DNA from: Pseudomonas corrugata
GTDB taxonomy: Bacteria; Pseudomonadota; Gammaproteobacteria; Pseudomonadales; Pseudomonadaceae
DNA length: 46,442 nt
NCBI RefSeq assembly: GCF_001269905.1
Contig: NZ_LHVK01000028.1
Coordinates: 1 to 46,442, forward strand
Direction of reading: 5' to 3'
The first letter of the stretch is position 1; each line of letters starts with the position of its first letter. Under the pieces are notes generated by a model. It made no database searches. It was not told where the DNA came from and saw nothing but the letters and a program-made list of their open reading frames with translations. Made by a program: the position numbers and the translations under genes. This document shows positions 33,862 through 43,254 of this stretch, one piece after another.

Positions 33862-34890
33862 CTATGAATAAGGCGTCTCCCTCTCGCCCCCTCGCGAGCG
33901 TTTCAATAGTAGCTTGCCGGCGATCTCGACAAAGGGGGTGACAATCAGACTATAGACCGTCCGGTACCGCTGCTGATCCTGCTCCCCGGTACCAAAGCGC
34001 AGCGCCTCGGGCCGGGCGCTGGTGACGTAGAGCGTGCCGAACATCCAGTCCCAGAGTGACAGGTTCGTACCGAAGTTCCGGTTGAAATGACGAGGGGCAT
34101 CGCTATGGTGGATCTGATGCTGGGCGGGACTGTTCAGCACATGCTCGAGCACCGGGCCGAATGACAGCCAGACGTGGGTATGACGCAGATTGGCCGCCAG
34201 GCTGTTGAAGATAAACACCAGGTAGGTCATGCCGAATAGCGTGTAGTGGCTGATCTCGCCGCCGCTCAGGTACCAGAAGACCCCGGCATAGAGGCCAAGG
34301 CAGGCGGTAATGCCGAGGTTTCCGGCGATCCGCTCCACAAAATGAATCCGGCTCGCCGTCGCCGGCACCAGCACCGACGCCGAATGATGAACCTTGTGAA
34401 ACGCCCACAGCCAGCGCGAATGAAACGCCCGGTGCGTCCAGTAGTGGACGAAATCCTTTACCAGGAACACCCCCAGCCCATAGAGCAAGGCCAGCAAAAG
34501 CGCCTCTTCCGAACGTGGCCGCGCGCCCCAGAGATTGTTGAAAAATGCCAGGTAGTCCCCGGACCGCAAGATGTAAGGATCGACCAGATGCACGATAGGC
34601 AACATGAGCGCGATCTTGAGCGTTGTGCGCAGCAGGTAGTAGCGGCAATCCAGCCAGGCAGAGTGATGAAAATACACTCGACTGCCACCGATGAACTGCC
34701 AGAACGAACGGGCTACGGTCAGGCCGCGTTGTTTTCTGAAGCGGAACAGGCCATAGGCCACGCCATAGGACGCGCAGAGAAACAAGACCCCGAGACGGCC
34801 GCTGAAGCTGAAAATGCTGTAGAACTGTCCGGTGATGGGGGTGATGACCCACTCGACCAACTGCTTGTAGATCAGGGAAAACACATCCAC
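33862..34890 (-). CDS. fatty acid hydroxylase / sterol desaturase family protein
   Basis: A 342-residue membrane di-iron enzyme. The three histidine boxes are H149-Y-W-T-H153, H165-K-V-H-H169 and H258-Q-I-H-H262, the expected ligand set. About five transmembrane segments lie between residues 25 and 235. The chosen start is a GTG at 34890 (VDVFSLIYKQLVEW); a second GTG at 34884 is possible, and the open frame reaching 35238 is not similar to the family. Such enzymes hydroxylate or desaturate lipids; the substrate is unknown here. It is divergent from the DMT exporter. Confidence 0.86.
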   Translation of the reverse strand: MDVFSLIYKQLVEWVITPITGQFYSIFSFSGRLGVLFLCASYGVAYGLFRFRKQRGLTVARSFWQFIGGSRVYFHHSAWLDCRYYLLRTTLKIALMLPIVHLVDPYILRSGDYLAFFNNLWGARPRSEEALLLALLYGLGVFLVKDFVHYWTHRAFHSRWLWAFHKVHHSASVLVPATASRIHFVERIAGNLGITACLGLYAGVFWYLSGGEISHYTLFGMTYLVFIFNSLAANLRHTHVWLSFGPVLEHVLNSPAQHQIHHSDAPRHFNRNFGTNLSLWDWMFGTLYVTSARPEALRFGTGEQDQQRYRTVYSLIVTPFVEIAGKLLLKRSRGGERETPYS

Positions 34891-35034
34891 GAAGGGCCGA
34901 CCTCTGCTGAAGAGAGGCCATTGTAGATCAGCCGATTGGAGGATGGCGTTCCAGAACCGACAAGGCGCTTCGGGCCTTGAGCATCGATCCCTTACAGACA
35001 GGGCTGGATCAGGAACGGCCACGGAGGCGAAAAC

Positions 35035-35946
35035 ATGGCCAGCGTCGCGGCAAGATATGATCGGGTTTATCAAGGGATCGCACTGATCGTCGGCGCGGTC
35101 CTGCTGCTGTCGCTGGCCGATGCATCGGTGAAATATTTCAGCAATCGATTGGCGCTGTGGCAGTTGTTCCTGCTGGTGTCCTGTCTGACGGTGCCACTGC
35201 TGGGTGGCTGGCTGCTGCTTGGGCTCAAATCCGGGCAACTGCGGGTCACTTCGGTGGGCTGGGTGGCGGCCAGAAGTATCTCGCTGTTGCTGATGTGGGT
35301 GACCTACTACTCAGCCCTGCCGCTCATTCCGCTGTCCGTAGCCGCTGTAGCCATCTACACCACGCCCTTGTTCATTGCACTTTTTTCGACTTTTTATGGT
35401 GGAGAGAAGCTCTCCCTTCTTGGTTGGATCGCCATCGGGACAGGTTTTGCGGGCGTCACCCTGGTGCTGCGTCCTGGAGCGGAGGCCTTCAACCTTGCCG
35501 CCCTCCTCCCCGTCATTGGCGCCGTATTCTATGCGATCGCCATGGTGATGACGCGCCGTCACTGTCGCAACGAACATCCTCTGGTGTTGGCGCTGGGACT
35601 GAACGTGGCATTCCTGATTGCCGCCAGCCTCGGCGGCATCACCTCTTTTTTCGATAACGGAACCCTCGCCAACCGGGCCCCTTTCCTGCTGTCGGCCTGG
35701 CAACCACTCGGCTGGCAAGGGCTGGTCTTTGTCTGCGGGTATGCCATCGCCCTGATTGCTATCAATACCGCGACGGCCAGGGCCTATCAAATCGCACCGG
35801 CCGCACTGATCGGCACTTTTGACTACGCCTACCTGGTCTTTGCCTGTTTCTGGGGATATTGGCTGTTTGACGAAGTGCCGGACGGGCTGACCTGGGGTGG
35901 AATGTCGCTGATTCTGGGTGCGGGGTTATTGGTGTTACGCCGATGA
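35035..35946 (+). CDS. EamA-family (DMT) transporter
   Basis: A 303-residue membrane protein with two EamA repeats and about ten transmembrane helices (IALIVGAVLLLSLADASVKY at the start, MSLILGAGLLVLRR at the end). The conserved PLIPLSVAAVAIYTTPLFIA segment lies at the end of the first repeat. The ATG at 35035 follows CGGAGGCGAAAAC, a strong ribosome site. The family exports metabolites or drugs; the substrate is unknown. It may share a control region with the divergent sterol-desaturase-like gene. Confidence 0.88.
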   Translation: MASVAARYDRVYQGIALIVGAVLLLSLADASVKYFSNRLALWQLFLLVSCLTVPLLGGWLLLGLKSGQLRVTSVGWVAARSISLLLMWVTYYSALPLIPLSVAAVAIYTTPLFIALFSTFYGGEKLSLLGWIAIGTGFAGVTLVLRPGAEAFNLAALLPVIGAVFYAIAMVMTRRHCRNEHPLVLALGLNVAFLIAASLGGITSFFDNGTLANRAPFLLSAWQPLGWQGLVFVCGYAIALIAINTATARAYQIAPAALIGTFDYAYLVFACFWGYWLFDEVPDGLTWGGMSLILGAGLLVLRR

Positions 35947-36103
35947 CTGTCGAACTGCTTCATTGAAAGACGACTGAACCTCCAGGCGCTGCAACGGGCT
36001 TGCGCAGCCGTCCTCCCATGCCGCCGCTACGCTGCCTTTCACTTCGATCGAACGCCTCCCTCCTCGACAGGTCTTCTCCTTATCACGCTTCTGGAATCAG
36101 ACC

Positions 36104-36922
36104 ATGTCCGCACACAAGGGCCTTGTTGTACTCGCTCGGGGCGGTTACGCCGCCCGAGGCGTTATCTACTTGATCATCGGCATTTTCGCTTTGCTGGCGG
36201 CCCAGGATTCGAGCCGACCCAAGGACAGCCACAAAAGCCTGGAGGCGTTGCTGAGCCAGCCATTCGGGCACGTATTGGTCGGTCTGGTGGTAGCGGGTCT
36301 GCTCGCCTTCGCCGGCTGGCGCATTCTGCAAGCGACGCAAGACGTCGATCATCATGGCAAACACTTCAAGGGGCTGGTGATACGTGCAGGTTTGTTGGCG
36401 GGAGGCGCCGTCAACGGTGCGCTGGCCTTTTTTGCGTTGGGCCTGCTTATCAGCGGCATGAGAAGCTCAAGCGGTTCAGGCGGTGGACAAACCCGGGACT
36501 TGCTGGCGCATCTGCTGTCCTGGGAACACTCCAATTTATTGATCTATCTCGTTGCACTGGTCCCTCTGGGCACCGGCCTCGCTCATATCATCAAGGGTTG
36601 GAAGGCTTCGTTCGAGAAGTACTTCGAAGCGGACGAAGACGTGATGCGCTACGTCCGTCCAGTGTCGCGATTCGGTCTTATCGCCCGCGGTGTGGTCTTC
36701 ATCGAAATCGCGTTCCTGCTGATGATCAGTGGTTCGAGCTATCAGGCCATGGATCCACCAGGGATGAGGGAAGCGCTCGACGCCCTGCAGAACCTGCCAG
36801 CCGGGAGTGTGGTCTTGATGCTGATAGCCCTGGGGTTGATCGCCTTCTCGGTCTACAGCTTTGCCGAAGCGTTCTGGCGCCGGATAAACATGGAAGTGCC
36901 CGGCGTTGCCGCTATCCGATAG
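36104..36922 (+). CDS. DUF1206-domain membrane protein
   Basis: A 272-residue membrane protein built from three repeats of about 80 residues, each with two transmembrane helices. The repeats start at VLARGGYAARGVIYLIIGIF (about 9-28), FKGLVIRAGLLAGGAVNGAL (about 88-107) and SRFGLIARGVVFIEIAFLLM (about 187-206). The 'R.GY.ARG..Y' pattern is the mark of DUF1206. Function is unknown in the family. It ends 10 bp before the convergent azlD gene. Confidence 0.87.
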   Translation: MSAHKGLVVLARGGYAARGVIYLIIGIFALLAAQDSSRPKDSHKSLEALLSQPFGHVLVGLVVAGLLAFAGWRILQATQDVDHHGKHFKGLVIRAGLLAGGAVNGALAFFALGLLISGMRSSSGSGGGQTRDLLAHLLSWEHSNLLIYLVALVPLGTGLAHIIKGWKASFEKYFEADEDVMRYVRPVSRFGLIARGVVFIEIAFLLMISGSSYQAMDPPGMREALDALQNLPAGSVVLMLIALGLIAFSVYSFAEAFWRRINMEVPGVAAIR

Positions 36923-36932
36923 CCACGCGCAG

Positions 36933-37259
36933 TCAAAGCCCGATGAACTTCACACCCCACAACGCCACCATCCCCACCACCAACGTCAACAGCGTACTGC
37001 GCCACCGCCAGGCCACCCACGCCGCCACAATCGCTGCCGGTATCTGAGGGTTCTCCAACACCAATGCCCCTTGCCCGTTGGGATAGATCACCGCAGGCAG
37101 AACCAGGGCCGCCAAGACGCTCGCCGGCACGTGCATCAAGGCCCGACGCATCAGGGGTGGAATCCGCCAGCGGCCATAGAGCTCGATGAAAGACAGTCGC
37201 ATGGCGAAGGTTCCCAGACCCGCCGCGAGGAACAGGCCCCACAAGGAAAGATCACTCAT
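36933..37259 (-). CDS. azlD: AzlD-family small subunit of a branched-chain exporter
   Basis: A 108-residue protein with about four transmembrane helices. The N-terminal FLAAGLGTFAMRLSFIELYG and PPLMRRALMHVPASVLAALV are typical of AzlD, the small partner of AzlC in branched-chain amino acid (or azaleucine) efflux. The start codon overlaps the azlC stop by four bases (ATGA), showing coupled translation. Confidence 0.9.
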   Translation of the reverse strand: MSDLSLWGLFLAAGLGTFAMRLSFIELYGRWRIPPLMRRALMHVPASVLAALVLPAVIYPNGQGALVLENPQIPAAIVAAWVAWRWRSTLLTLVVGMVALWGVKFIGL

Positions 37260-37984
37260 GATGGCTCTCCTTCGATGCCATCGGCGGTTGCACGGTTTGA
37301 AATGCTCTCAATCACCAACCCGGCCAGAACTCCGCCGATGGAGGCCATGATCAACCCCAGGTTGTAGGGCAGCTTGACGGCCAGTACGGCAAGCAGTCCG
37401 CCGACCGCCGCGGCGCCCCAGCTTGCCTTGCTCCGCAGGCCGGGGATGAGCAACGCCAGGAAGGAAAGTGGTATGGCAAAACTCAAGGACCAGGTGTCTG
37501 GGATGCTCGCGCCCAAGTACACCCCGGCCAGCACCGAGAGTTGCCAGGCCAGCCACATGCCCACCGCCGTACCGGCATAGTAATGATGGGCAAACGCTCC
37601 CAATTCGCCCGATGAAAACTTCAGGCTGCACAGTGCATAGGCCTGGTCCGAAAGCAGGTAAGCCATCGGCCAGGTCCTGCGACGGGGCAAGTGGTGCAGG
37701 TGCGGCGCCAGGGAAGCGCTGTACATGATGAAACGCAGATTGATGACCAAGGCCGTGGCCACGATCGCCACCGGCACGACGCCGTTGTGCAACAACTGGA
37801 GTGCCACCATTTGGGCGGAGCCGGAATAGAACAGTAGCGTCATGCCCATGCTCATGCCGGGCGACAAGCCCATTTCAATGGCCATGACCCCCGTCACCAG
37901 CCCAAACGGGACGACACCCGGCGTCAATGGAAGGAGCGCACGAATACCTTGCATGAAAGCTTCTTTTCCACTTTGGCAGGGCAT
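37256..37984 (-). CDS. azlC: AzlC-family branched-chain amino acid exporter
   Basis: A 242-residue membrane protein with about seven transmembrane helices. TPGVVPFGLVTGVMAIEMGL and MTLLFYSGSAQMVALQLL near residues 21-65 are AzlC signatures. The ATG at 37984 follows AAGGAAAACAA, a good ribosome site; an internal ATG at 37954 is a weaker alternative. It pairs with azlD as an export complex, as in E. coli YgaZ/YgaH. A LysR gene runs divergently about 120 bp away and likely regulates it. Confidence 0.9.
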   Translation of the reverse strand: MPCQSGKEAFMQGIRALLPLTPGVVPFGLVTGVMAIEMGLSPGMSMGMTLLFYSGSAQMVALQLLHNGVVPVAIVATALVINLRFIMYSASLAPHLHHLPRRRTWPMAYLLSDQAYALCSLKFSSGELGAFAHHYYAGTAVGMWLAWQLSVLAGVYLGASIPDTWSLSFAIPLSFLALLIPGLRSKASWGAAAVGGLLAVLAVKLPYNLGLIMASIGGVLAGLVIESISNRATADGIEGEPS

Positions 37985-38106
37985 TTGTTTTCCTTGTTCG
38001 TTGTGCTCGCGCTAACGTTGCTCAGGGCATCGTGCGGTAGAGTGTAGGCATCGATGATCGCCGGGCTGAATCAACTTTTTTTCCGGCTAAACAGGTAGTT
38101 TTTGTT

Positions 38107-39063
38107 ATGGCACGAAACGCCCCGCCTGATCAGGCGCTGATGAAAATGCCCTCGTTCAAGGCCATGAGATCCTTTGTCGCAGCAGCCAGGTATCGCAACT
38201 TTACCCGGGCGGCCGAGGCGTTATGCGTCACTCAGGCGGCGATCAGCCGCCAGATTCGCGATCTGGAAACGTACCTGGGCACAGAGTTGCTTATTCGCAC
38301 GGGAAGAGAACTCAAGCTGACGCCGTCGGGAGCCGCGCTATTCGATGCCGCGCAGCTGTCGTTGCTCAACATTTTCCAGGCCACGGAAAGAATCCGCCGG
38401 AAAAAAAGCGAAAAACACATTCTCACCCTGTGCTGTACGCCCGCCATGTCGACCCTTTGGCTATCCCATAAGCTGAAGGACTTTTTCAGCGCCAATCCCG
38501 ACATTGACTTGAACGTCATCACCACCCAGCACTTCCTGACCATGGAGCCCGGCATCAATCCGGATATCTTCATCGCCAAAAGCAGCGAGCACTACCCCGG
38601 CTACTTGCGTCAGGCGCTGTTTCACGAAGTTATCTATCCGGTGTGCACACCACGCTATCTGGAGACGCATCCTGAACTGCGCACATTGGAAGGCGTGCGT
38701 AACAGCACCCTGCTGGACCTGAATCCCTATGGTCGTTCCCAACAGTCGGAACAGATCGACTGGAATGTATGGTTCGCCTATCAGTCCCACGATTTGCAAC
38801 TGCCCGTATCGGACAGCCCGCATTACTTCAGCAGCAACGACTACAGCCTCCTCCTGCAAATGACCCTGGATGATCAAGGCGTCGCGCTGGGCTGGGATCA
38901 TCTGGTCAGGCATCTCGTGCAACAAGGTCGTCTGGTTAGGCCGGTCGCGGAGGAGTTGTCGCTCAGGGAGTCGATCCAGTACCTGATGATCAATGAGGAC
39001 AAGAAAGAGGATCCTGCTTGCGTGCGCTTGAAGGGGTGGTTGGTCGATCAATTTCAATCGTGA
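38107..39063 (+). CDS. LysR-family regulator, GcvA-like
   Basis: A 318-residue regulator. The winged helix-turn-helix (about residues 17-76) has NFTRAAEALCVTQAAISRQI and LETYLGTELLIRTGRELKLT. The effector domain (from about 105) has the GcvA-type features PVCTPRYLETHPEL and DDQGVALGWDHLV. It is divergent from azlCD, so control of the exporter in response to an amino acid is the simplest inference. Confidence 0.87.
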   Translation: MARNAPPDQALMKMPSFKAMRSFVAAARYRNFTRAAEALCVTQAAISRQIRDLETYLGTELLIRTGRELKLTPSGAALFDAAQLSLLNIFQATERIRRKKSEKHILTLCCTPAMSTLWLSHKLKDFFSANPDIDLNVITTQHFLTMEPGINPDIFIAKSSEHYPGYLRQALFHEVIYPVCTPRYLETHPELRTLEGVRNSTLLDLNPYGRSQQSEQIDWNVWFAYQSHDLQLPVSDSPHYFSSNDYSLLLQMTLDDQGVALGWDHLVRHLVQQGRLVRPVAEELSLRESIQYLMINEDKKEDPACVRLKGWLVDQFQS

Positions 39064-39102
39064 GGGTGGGACAGCACCCCCACACTTCTGAAACTGACCC
39101 AC

Positions 39103-39247
39103 CGCTATCGCGAGCAGGCTCGCTCCCACATTGGATTTAGGGGTACGAGGCCTTTGCGGACACCAGCAGACCTGTGGGAGCCGGGGTGTCCGCAGCATCT
39201 GCATACGCCACCAAACCCTGTGGGAGCCGGGCTTGCCCGCGATGGCG
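39103..39247. repeat. solo REP and two related fragments
   Basis: CGCTATCGCGAGCAGGCTCG... (39103-39130) is one full REP arm without a partner of the same kind. At about 39173-39195 and 39219-39247 lie two copies of a variant (TGTGGGAGCCGGGCTTGCCC for the second) in the opposite orientation. This looks like a composite or rearranged REP cluster between a LysR gene and a dehydrogenase gene. Confidence 0.75.
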
Positions 39248-39276
39248 GCGGTACATTCAACATCTGCGTGGCAGCG

Positions 39277-40233
39277 TCACCCCGTCACACACCCGTGCGG
39301 CACTTTCCCGACAAAACTGTCCATCAGGCTCGCCACCACCATTTCCCCCATTCGCGTGCGGGTCTGCAGGGTTGCGCTGGCGCGGTGCGGTTGCAGGACC
39401 ACCTGCTCGTTGCCAAACAAGGTGTCGGGAACATTCGGTTCATCGACGAACACATCCAGCCCCGCCCCCGCAATGTCACCAGCGGCCAGCGCCGCCACCA
39501 GATCGGCTTCGTTGACCAGCTTGCCCCGGGCCACGTTGATCAGGTAACCGCCCTTGCCCAGGGCATGCAGCACATGGGCATCGATGATGGCTTCGGCCTG
39601 ATCGGCGGCGGCCGCGAGTATCAGGGCATCACTGGCGCTGGCCAGCTCCTTGAGATCGGCAATGAAAGTGTGCGTCACATCGCTCATGGGGTGCAGGTCG
39701 GTGTAGCTGATCGTGCAGCCGAACGCCGCAAGTCGCGTTGCCACGGCCCGGCCGACGCGTCCCATGCCGACGATACCAATGCGCATGCCGAACACCTGGC
39801 GGGCCAGCGGCAACGGTGACAACGGCGTCGCGCTGTGGGGCCATTGGCCCGAGCGCACGTAGCGATCACCGGTGCACAGGCCACGGCACACGGCAATCAA
39901 CAGGCCGACGGCCAGATCGGCAACGTCTTCGGTCAGCGCACCAATGGTGGCGGTTACACGGATCCCGCGATCCCGAGCATAGGCCAGGTCCACCGCATCG
40001 GTGCCGACGCCGTTGACCGCCACCACCTCCAGCTTGGGCAACTGCGCCATGAGCGCCTGGCTGATGCCGGTATGCCCGCCAGTGATCACACCGCGAATGT
40101 GAGCGCCGTGTTCCAGCAGATAGGCCGATTTGTCGGCCTGTTCGAAATAGCGCCTGACAGTAAACAACTCATTGAGCCGGGTGTTGATTTCAGGAATCAG
40201 GATCGGACTGAGTTGCAGGACTTCTGGTTTCAT
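39277..40233 (-). CDS. D-2-hydroxyacid dehydrogenase family protein
   Basis: A 318-residue NAD(P)-dependent dehydrogenase. The cofactor loop is GIVGMGRVGRAVA (about residues 153-165). The catalytic triad is Arg236 (NVARGKLV), Glu265 (FVDEPNVP) and His283 (LQPHRAS). A hydrophobic substrate loop NGVGTDAVDL lies at about 74-83. It is probably a glyoxylate/hydroxypyruvate or 2-keto-sugar-acid reductase. The start at 40233 follows TGAGGTCCAC. It is the last gene of a four-gene minus-strand run. Confidence 0.9.
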   Translation of the reverse strand: MKPEVLQLSPILIPEINTRLNELFTVRRYFEQADKSAYLLEHGAHIRGVITGGHTGISQALMAQLPKLEVVAVNGVGTDAVDLAYARDRGIRVTATIGALTEDVADLAVGLLIAVCRGLCTGDRYVRSGQWPHSATPLSPLPLARQVFGMRIGIVGMGRVGRAVATRLAAFGCTISYTDLHPMSDVTHTFIADLKELASASDALILAAAADQAEAIIDAHVLHALGKGGYLINVARGKLVNEADLVAALAAGDIAGAGLDVFVDEPNVPDTLFGNEQVVLQPHRASATLQTRTRMGEMVVASLMDSFVGKVPHGCVTG

Positions 40234-40314
40234 GTGGACCTCATGGAGCGAAAGAGTAGATCGATTCAAACGTATTGCTGGCCGCTTACGGCTTGCGGAT
40301 GTCTGTGTTCAGGC

Positions 40315-41073
40315 TCAACCGCGACCGGCAAAAGGCATGGCTGTGGCCATGACGGTCATGTTCAGGACGTTGGCCGACAGCGGCAGGCTCGCGATGTAGC
40401 GCACCGCGTCGGCTACATGCTTGACGTCCACCATCGGCTCTACCGCGATGCTGCCGTTGGCCTGGCGCACCCCCTTGGTCATGCGCACCGACATTTCGGT
40501 CAGGGCGTTGCCGATGTCGATCTGGCTGCAGGCGATGTTGAATGCCCGGCCGTCCAGGGCCAGGGATTTGGTCAGCCCCAGCACTGCGTGTTTGCTGGCG
40601 GTGTAGGCGCTGCTGAACGGCCGCGGGGTATGGGCGGAAATCGAACCATTATTGATGATGCGCCCGCCCTGCGGCTGTTGCCGGCGCATCAGCCCGAAGG
40701 CCCCGCGGGCACAAAGGAAAACTCCGTTGAGGTTAGTGTCGATAACGTTGCGCCATTGCTCGAACGTCAACTCATCCAGCGGCACGGCGGGCGCATTGAC
40801 CCCAGCGTTGTTGAACATCACGTCCAGGCGTCCGAACGTCACGGTGATGGTTGCAAACAGCGCATCGACACTGGCCGGATCGCGCACATCAGTGGGCACC
40901 GCCAGCGCGTCCCGCCCCTCACTGACGGCCAGCTCAACCAATGCCTGCAAAGGTTCGGGACGGCGTCCGGCCAATACCAACGTGTACCCGTCTTCCATCA
41001 GGCCCAGGGCCACGGCGCGGCCGATGCCGCTGCCGGCACCGGTGACCAGGGCCACTTTCAATGGGTTGGACAT
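40315..41073 (-). CDS. SDR-family oxidoreductase
   Basis: A 252-residue classical SDR. The cofactor loop is TGAGSGIGRAV (about residues 11-21), NNAG is present at about 89-92, and the catalytic residues occur in NNGSISAHTPRPFSSAYTAS followed by K. The start at 41073 follows CGAAAGGAAACAACAGT. It sits between the FAH hydrolase and the hydroxyacid dehydrogenase, suggesting oxidation of a hydroxy-acid or keto-acid intermediate, as SDRs do in non-phosphorylative sugar-acid routes. The exact substrate is unknown. Confidence 0.9.
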   Translation of the reverse strand: MSNPLKVALVTGAGSGIGRAVALGLMEDGYTLVLAGRRPEPLQALVELAVSEGRDALAVPTDVRDPASVDALFATITVTFGRLDVMFNNAGVNAPAVPLDELTFEQWRNVIDTNLNGVFLCARGAFGLMRRQQPQGGRIINNGSISAHTPRPFSSAYTASKHAVLGLTKSLALDGRAFNIACSQIDIGNALTEMSVRMTKGVRQANGSIAVEPMVDVKHVADAVRYIASLPLSANVLNMTVMATAMPFAGRG

Positions 41074-41116
41074 ACTGTTGTTTCCTTTCGCAGAATCTGT
41101 AGGGCAAATGCCGCAT

Positions 41117-41803
41117 TCAAGGCCGCTGGCCGACACGCATTTCCAGTTGGCCGATGCCGTCGATGCCGGCGTTGATGATGTCGCCTGGCCGCAGCTCGTC
41201 GACGCCTGCCGGGCTGCCGGTCATGATCAGATCCCCCGCCCTGAGCGCCACCGATTGCGAGATTCGGCTGATCACTTCACTGACCGACCAGATCTGGCTG
41301 TCGAGGCTGTCGCGCTGGCGCTCCTGGCCGTTCACGTTCAACCACAAGTCCCCCTCGGGATGACCGGCCTTCGCAACCGGCACGATAGCGGTCATCGGCG
41401 CGGCACCGTCGAACACCTTGGCGCCTTCCCATGGCAAACCGTTGCGTTTGGCCAGCCGCTGGATATCACGGCGCGTCAGGTCAAGCCCTGCGGCGTAGCC
41501 CCACACATAAGCCAGCGCTTGGCTTTCGGGGATATTCGCACCGCCTTCACCGATGGCCACGACCAACTCGATTTCATGAACAAACTCTTCAGTCACCGAC
41601 GGAAACGGCACTTCACCGACCGCATCCATCACACAACTGGCAGGCTTCATGAAAAACACCGGCGGCTGGCGGTTCTGCCCCTGAGCATCGGGCCATGGGT
41701 AATTGCGACCGACGCAAAACACCCGGCCGACGGGAAAACGCTGTTGGGTACCGACAACCGGCAGAGTCACTGGCAGGTCCGGAGTAAAGACATACTCGGT
41801 CAT
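41117..41803 (-). CDS. fumarylacetoacetate hydrolase (FAH) family protein
   Basis: A 228-residue FAH-fold hydrolase. GRVFCVGRNYPWPDAQ starts the domain. Metal-binding Glu and Asp residues are in EEFVHEIELVVAIGEGG and GYAAGLDLTRRDIQ, and the substrate loop is GDLIMTGSPAGV. The length fits single-domain acylpyruvate or fumarylpyruvate hydrolases and the 2,4-diketo-3-deoxy-acid hydrolases. The ATG at 41803 follows AGGATGAAC. It is part of the 39-43 kb acid-catabolism cluster. Confidence 0.9.
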   Translation of the reverse strand: MTEYVFTPDLPVTLPVVGTQQRFPVGRVFCVGRNYPWPDAQGQNRQPPVFFMKPASCVMDAVGEVPFPSVTEEFVHEIELVVAIGEGGANIPESQALAYVWGYAAGLDLTRRDIQRLAKRNGLPWEGAKVFDGAAPMTAIVPVAKAGHPEGDLWLNVNGQERQRDSLDSQIWSVSEVISRISQSVALRAGDLIMTGSPAGVDELRPGDIINAGIDGIGQLEMRVGQRP

Positions 41804-41901
41804 GTTCATCCTGATGAAAGTCCTGATAGAAGCGTCAGCGTACGGCGGCAATCCTTGGCAAAGTTGGACAAAAGCCGCCTCGTCTTGGAGAAAAAAGGGG
41901 T

Positions 41902-43254
41902 TCAGGCTCGGGTCTTGAGTTCTATGCGATACAGGCGCCCAAGCAGAAACGAGTAGGACAAAGTGCCCATCAATGCCACGCCGCCAATGAACCAGAAGGC
42001 CAAGGCAAACGAGCCGGTCTTTTGGACAATCGCGCCGATCACGATGGGGGTGACGATGCCGCCGATGTTGGCGGCCAGACTGGTGATCCCACCGGTGAGC
42101 CCGATGAGTTCCTTGGGCGCTACTTCCGACACCGCGGCCCACGAGGACGAAGCAATACCCTGGGCAAAGAAAGCGATGGTCAGGATGGCAATGCAGATGA
42201 CGTTCGAGTCGGTGAAGTTTACCAAGACGATGGACATGCCCAGCATCGAGCCCACCACCAGCGGCAATTTACGCGCAAAGGACAGCGAATAGCCGCGGCG
42301 GATCAGCAGATCGGAAATGATCCCCGCCAGCAGAATGCCCACCGTTGCCCCCACGAACGGCAGCACGGCAAAGATCCCGGCCTTGATCATGGTCAGTTGA
42401 CGCTCTTCGATCAGGTAGGTCGGGAACCAGGTGAGGAAGAAGTACAGCGCCGACGTGCTGGCGAACTTACCGATGCAAATCGCCCAGACCTGCCGATAGC
42501 TGAACAACTCGGCGATCTGCCGCCAGTTGAAACGGGTACGCTCCTGGCTGCTCTTGACCAGCCCTCCCCCGGCTTCGATGTACTTGAGCTCTTGCTTGCT
42601 GACTTTCTTGCAGTTCATCGGATCGCGGTACAGGTACAGCCAGAGCACACCGAACACAATCCCCAGTGCACCAGTGCTGTAAAACACATGTCGCCAGTCG
42701 TAGGTGGTAGCCAGCCATAGCAGTGCGCCGGTAAACAACGCCGTGCCCAGGTACTGGCCGCAGACGTAGATGCTGCTCGCCACACCCCGCTCCCGCGCCG
42801 GGAACCACACCGTGACCGCTCGACTATTGGCAGGAAACGCCGGTGCTTCCATCGCCCCGACGGCCAGGCGCAGGCCAAACAGCGACGCGAATCCCGTGGC
42901 AAGACCCTGGCAGACGGTGACCGTCGACCAACTGATCAGCGACACCCCGTAAGTGAACCGCGAGCCGAACCGATCAGCGATGAAGCCGGCGGGCACCAAT
43001 GCGATGGCATAAGTCCAGGCGAAAGCGGAAAAGATCAGGCCCATTTCGATCTTGTCCAGGCCCAGGTCCTTGGCCATGAAAGGCGCCGCAATCGAGATGT
43101 TCACCCGATCGATGTAGTTGATGATCGTCGCAATCAACAGCAGCGACAGCATGAACCAACGCCGGCGCGATGGCAGTCGTGCAGACACGGTGGCGTCCAG
43201 GGCGTTGGCTGCCAACGGCGGCGCGGTAGTCTGGGAGGTGTGGGAATTCGACAT
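41902..43254 (-). CDS. MFS transporter, anion:cation symporter family
   Basis: A 450-residue major facilitator protein with 12 transmembrane segments. LLLIATIINYIDRVNISIAA (TM1) and LVPAGFIADRFGSRFTYGVS are typical of the anion:cation symporter branch, which imports hexuronates, galactonate, glucarate, tartrate or aromatic acids. RLAVGAMEAPAFPANSRAVT is the matching TM4 region. The ATG at 43254 follows GAAGGGTCATCC. It is the first gene of the cluster and divergent from the AraC regulator. Confidence 0.9.
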   Translation of the reverse strand: MSNSHTSQTTAPPLAANALDATVSARLPSRRRWFMLSLLLIATIINYIDRVNISIAAPFMAKDLGLDKIEMGLIFSAFAWTYAIALVPAGFIADRFGSRFTYGVSLISWSTVTVCQGLATGFASLFGLRLAVGAMEAPAFPANSRAVTVWFPARERGVASSIYVCGQYLGTALFTGALLWLATTYDWRHVFYSTGALGIVFGVLWLYLYRDPMNCKKVSKQELKYIEAGGGLVKSSQERTRFNWRQIAELFSYRQVWAICIGKFASTSALYFFLTWFPTYLIEERQLTMIKAGIFAVLPFVGATVGILLAGIISDLLIRRGYSLSFARKLPLVVGSMLGMSIVLVNFTDSNVICIAILTIAFFAQGIASSSWAAVSEVAPKELIGLTGGITSLAANIGGIVTPIVIGAIVQKTGSFALAFWFIGGVALMGTLSYSFLLGRLYRIELKTRA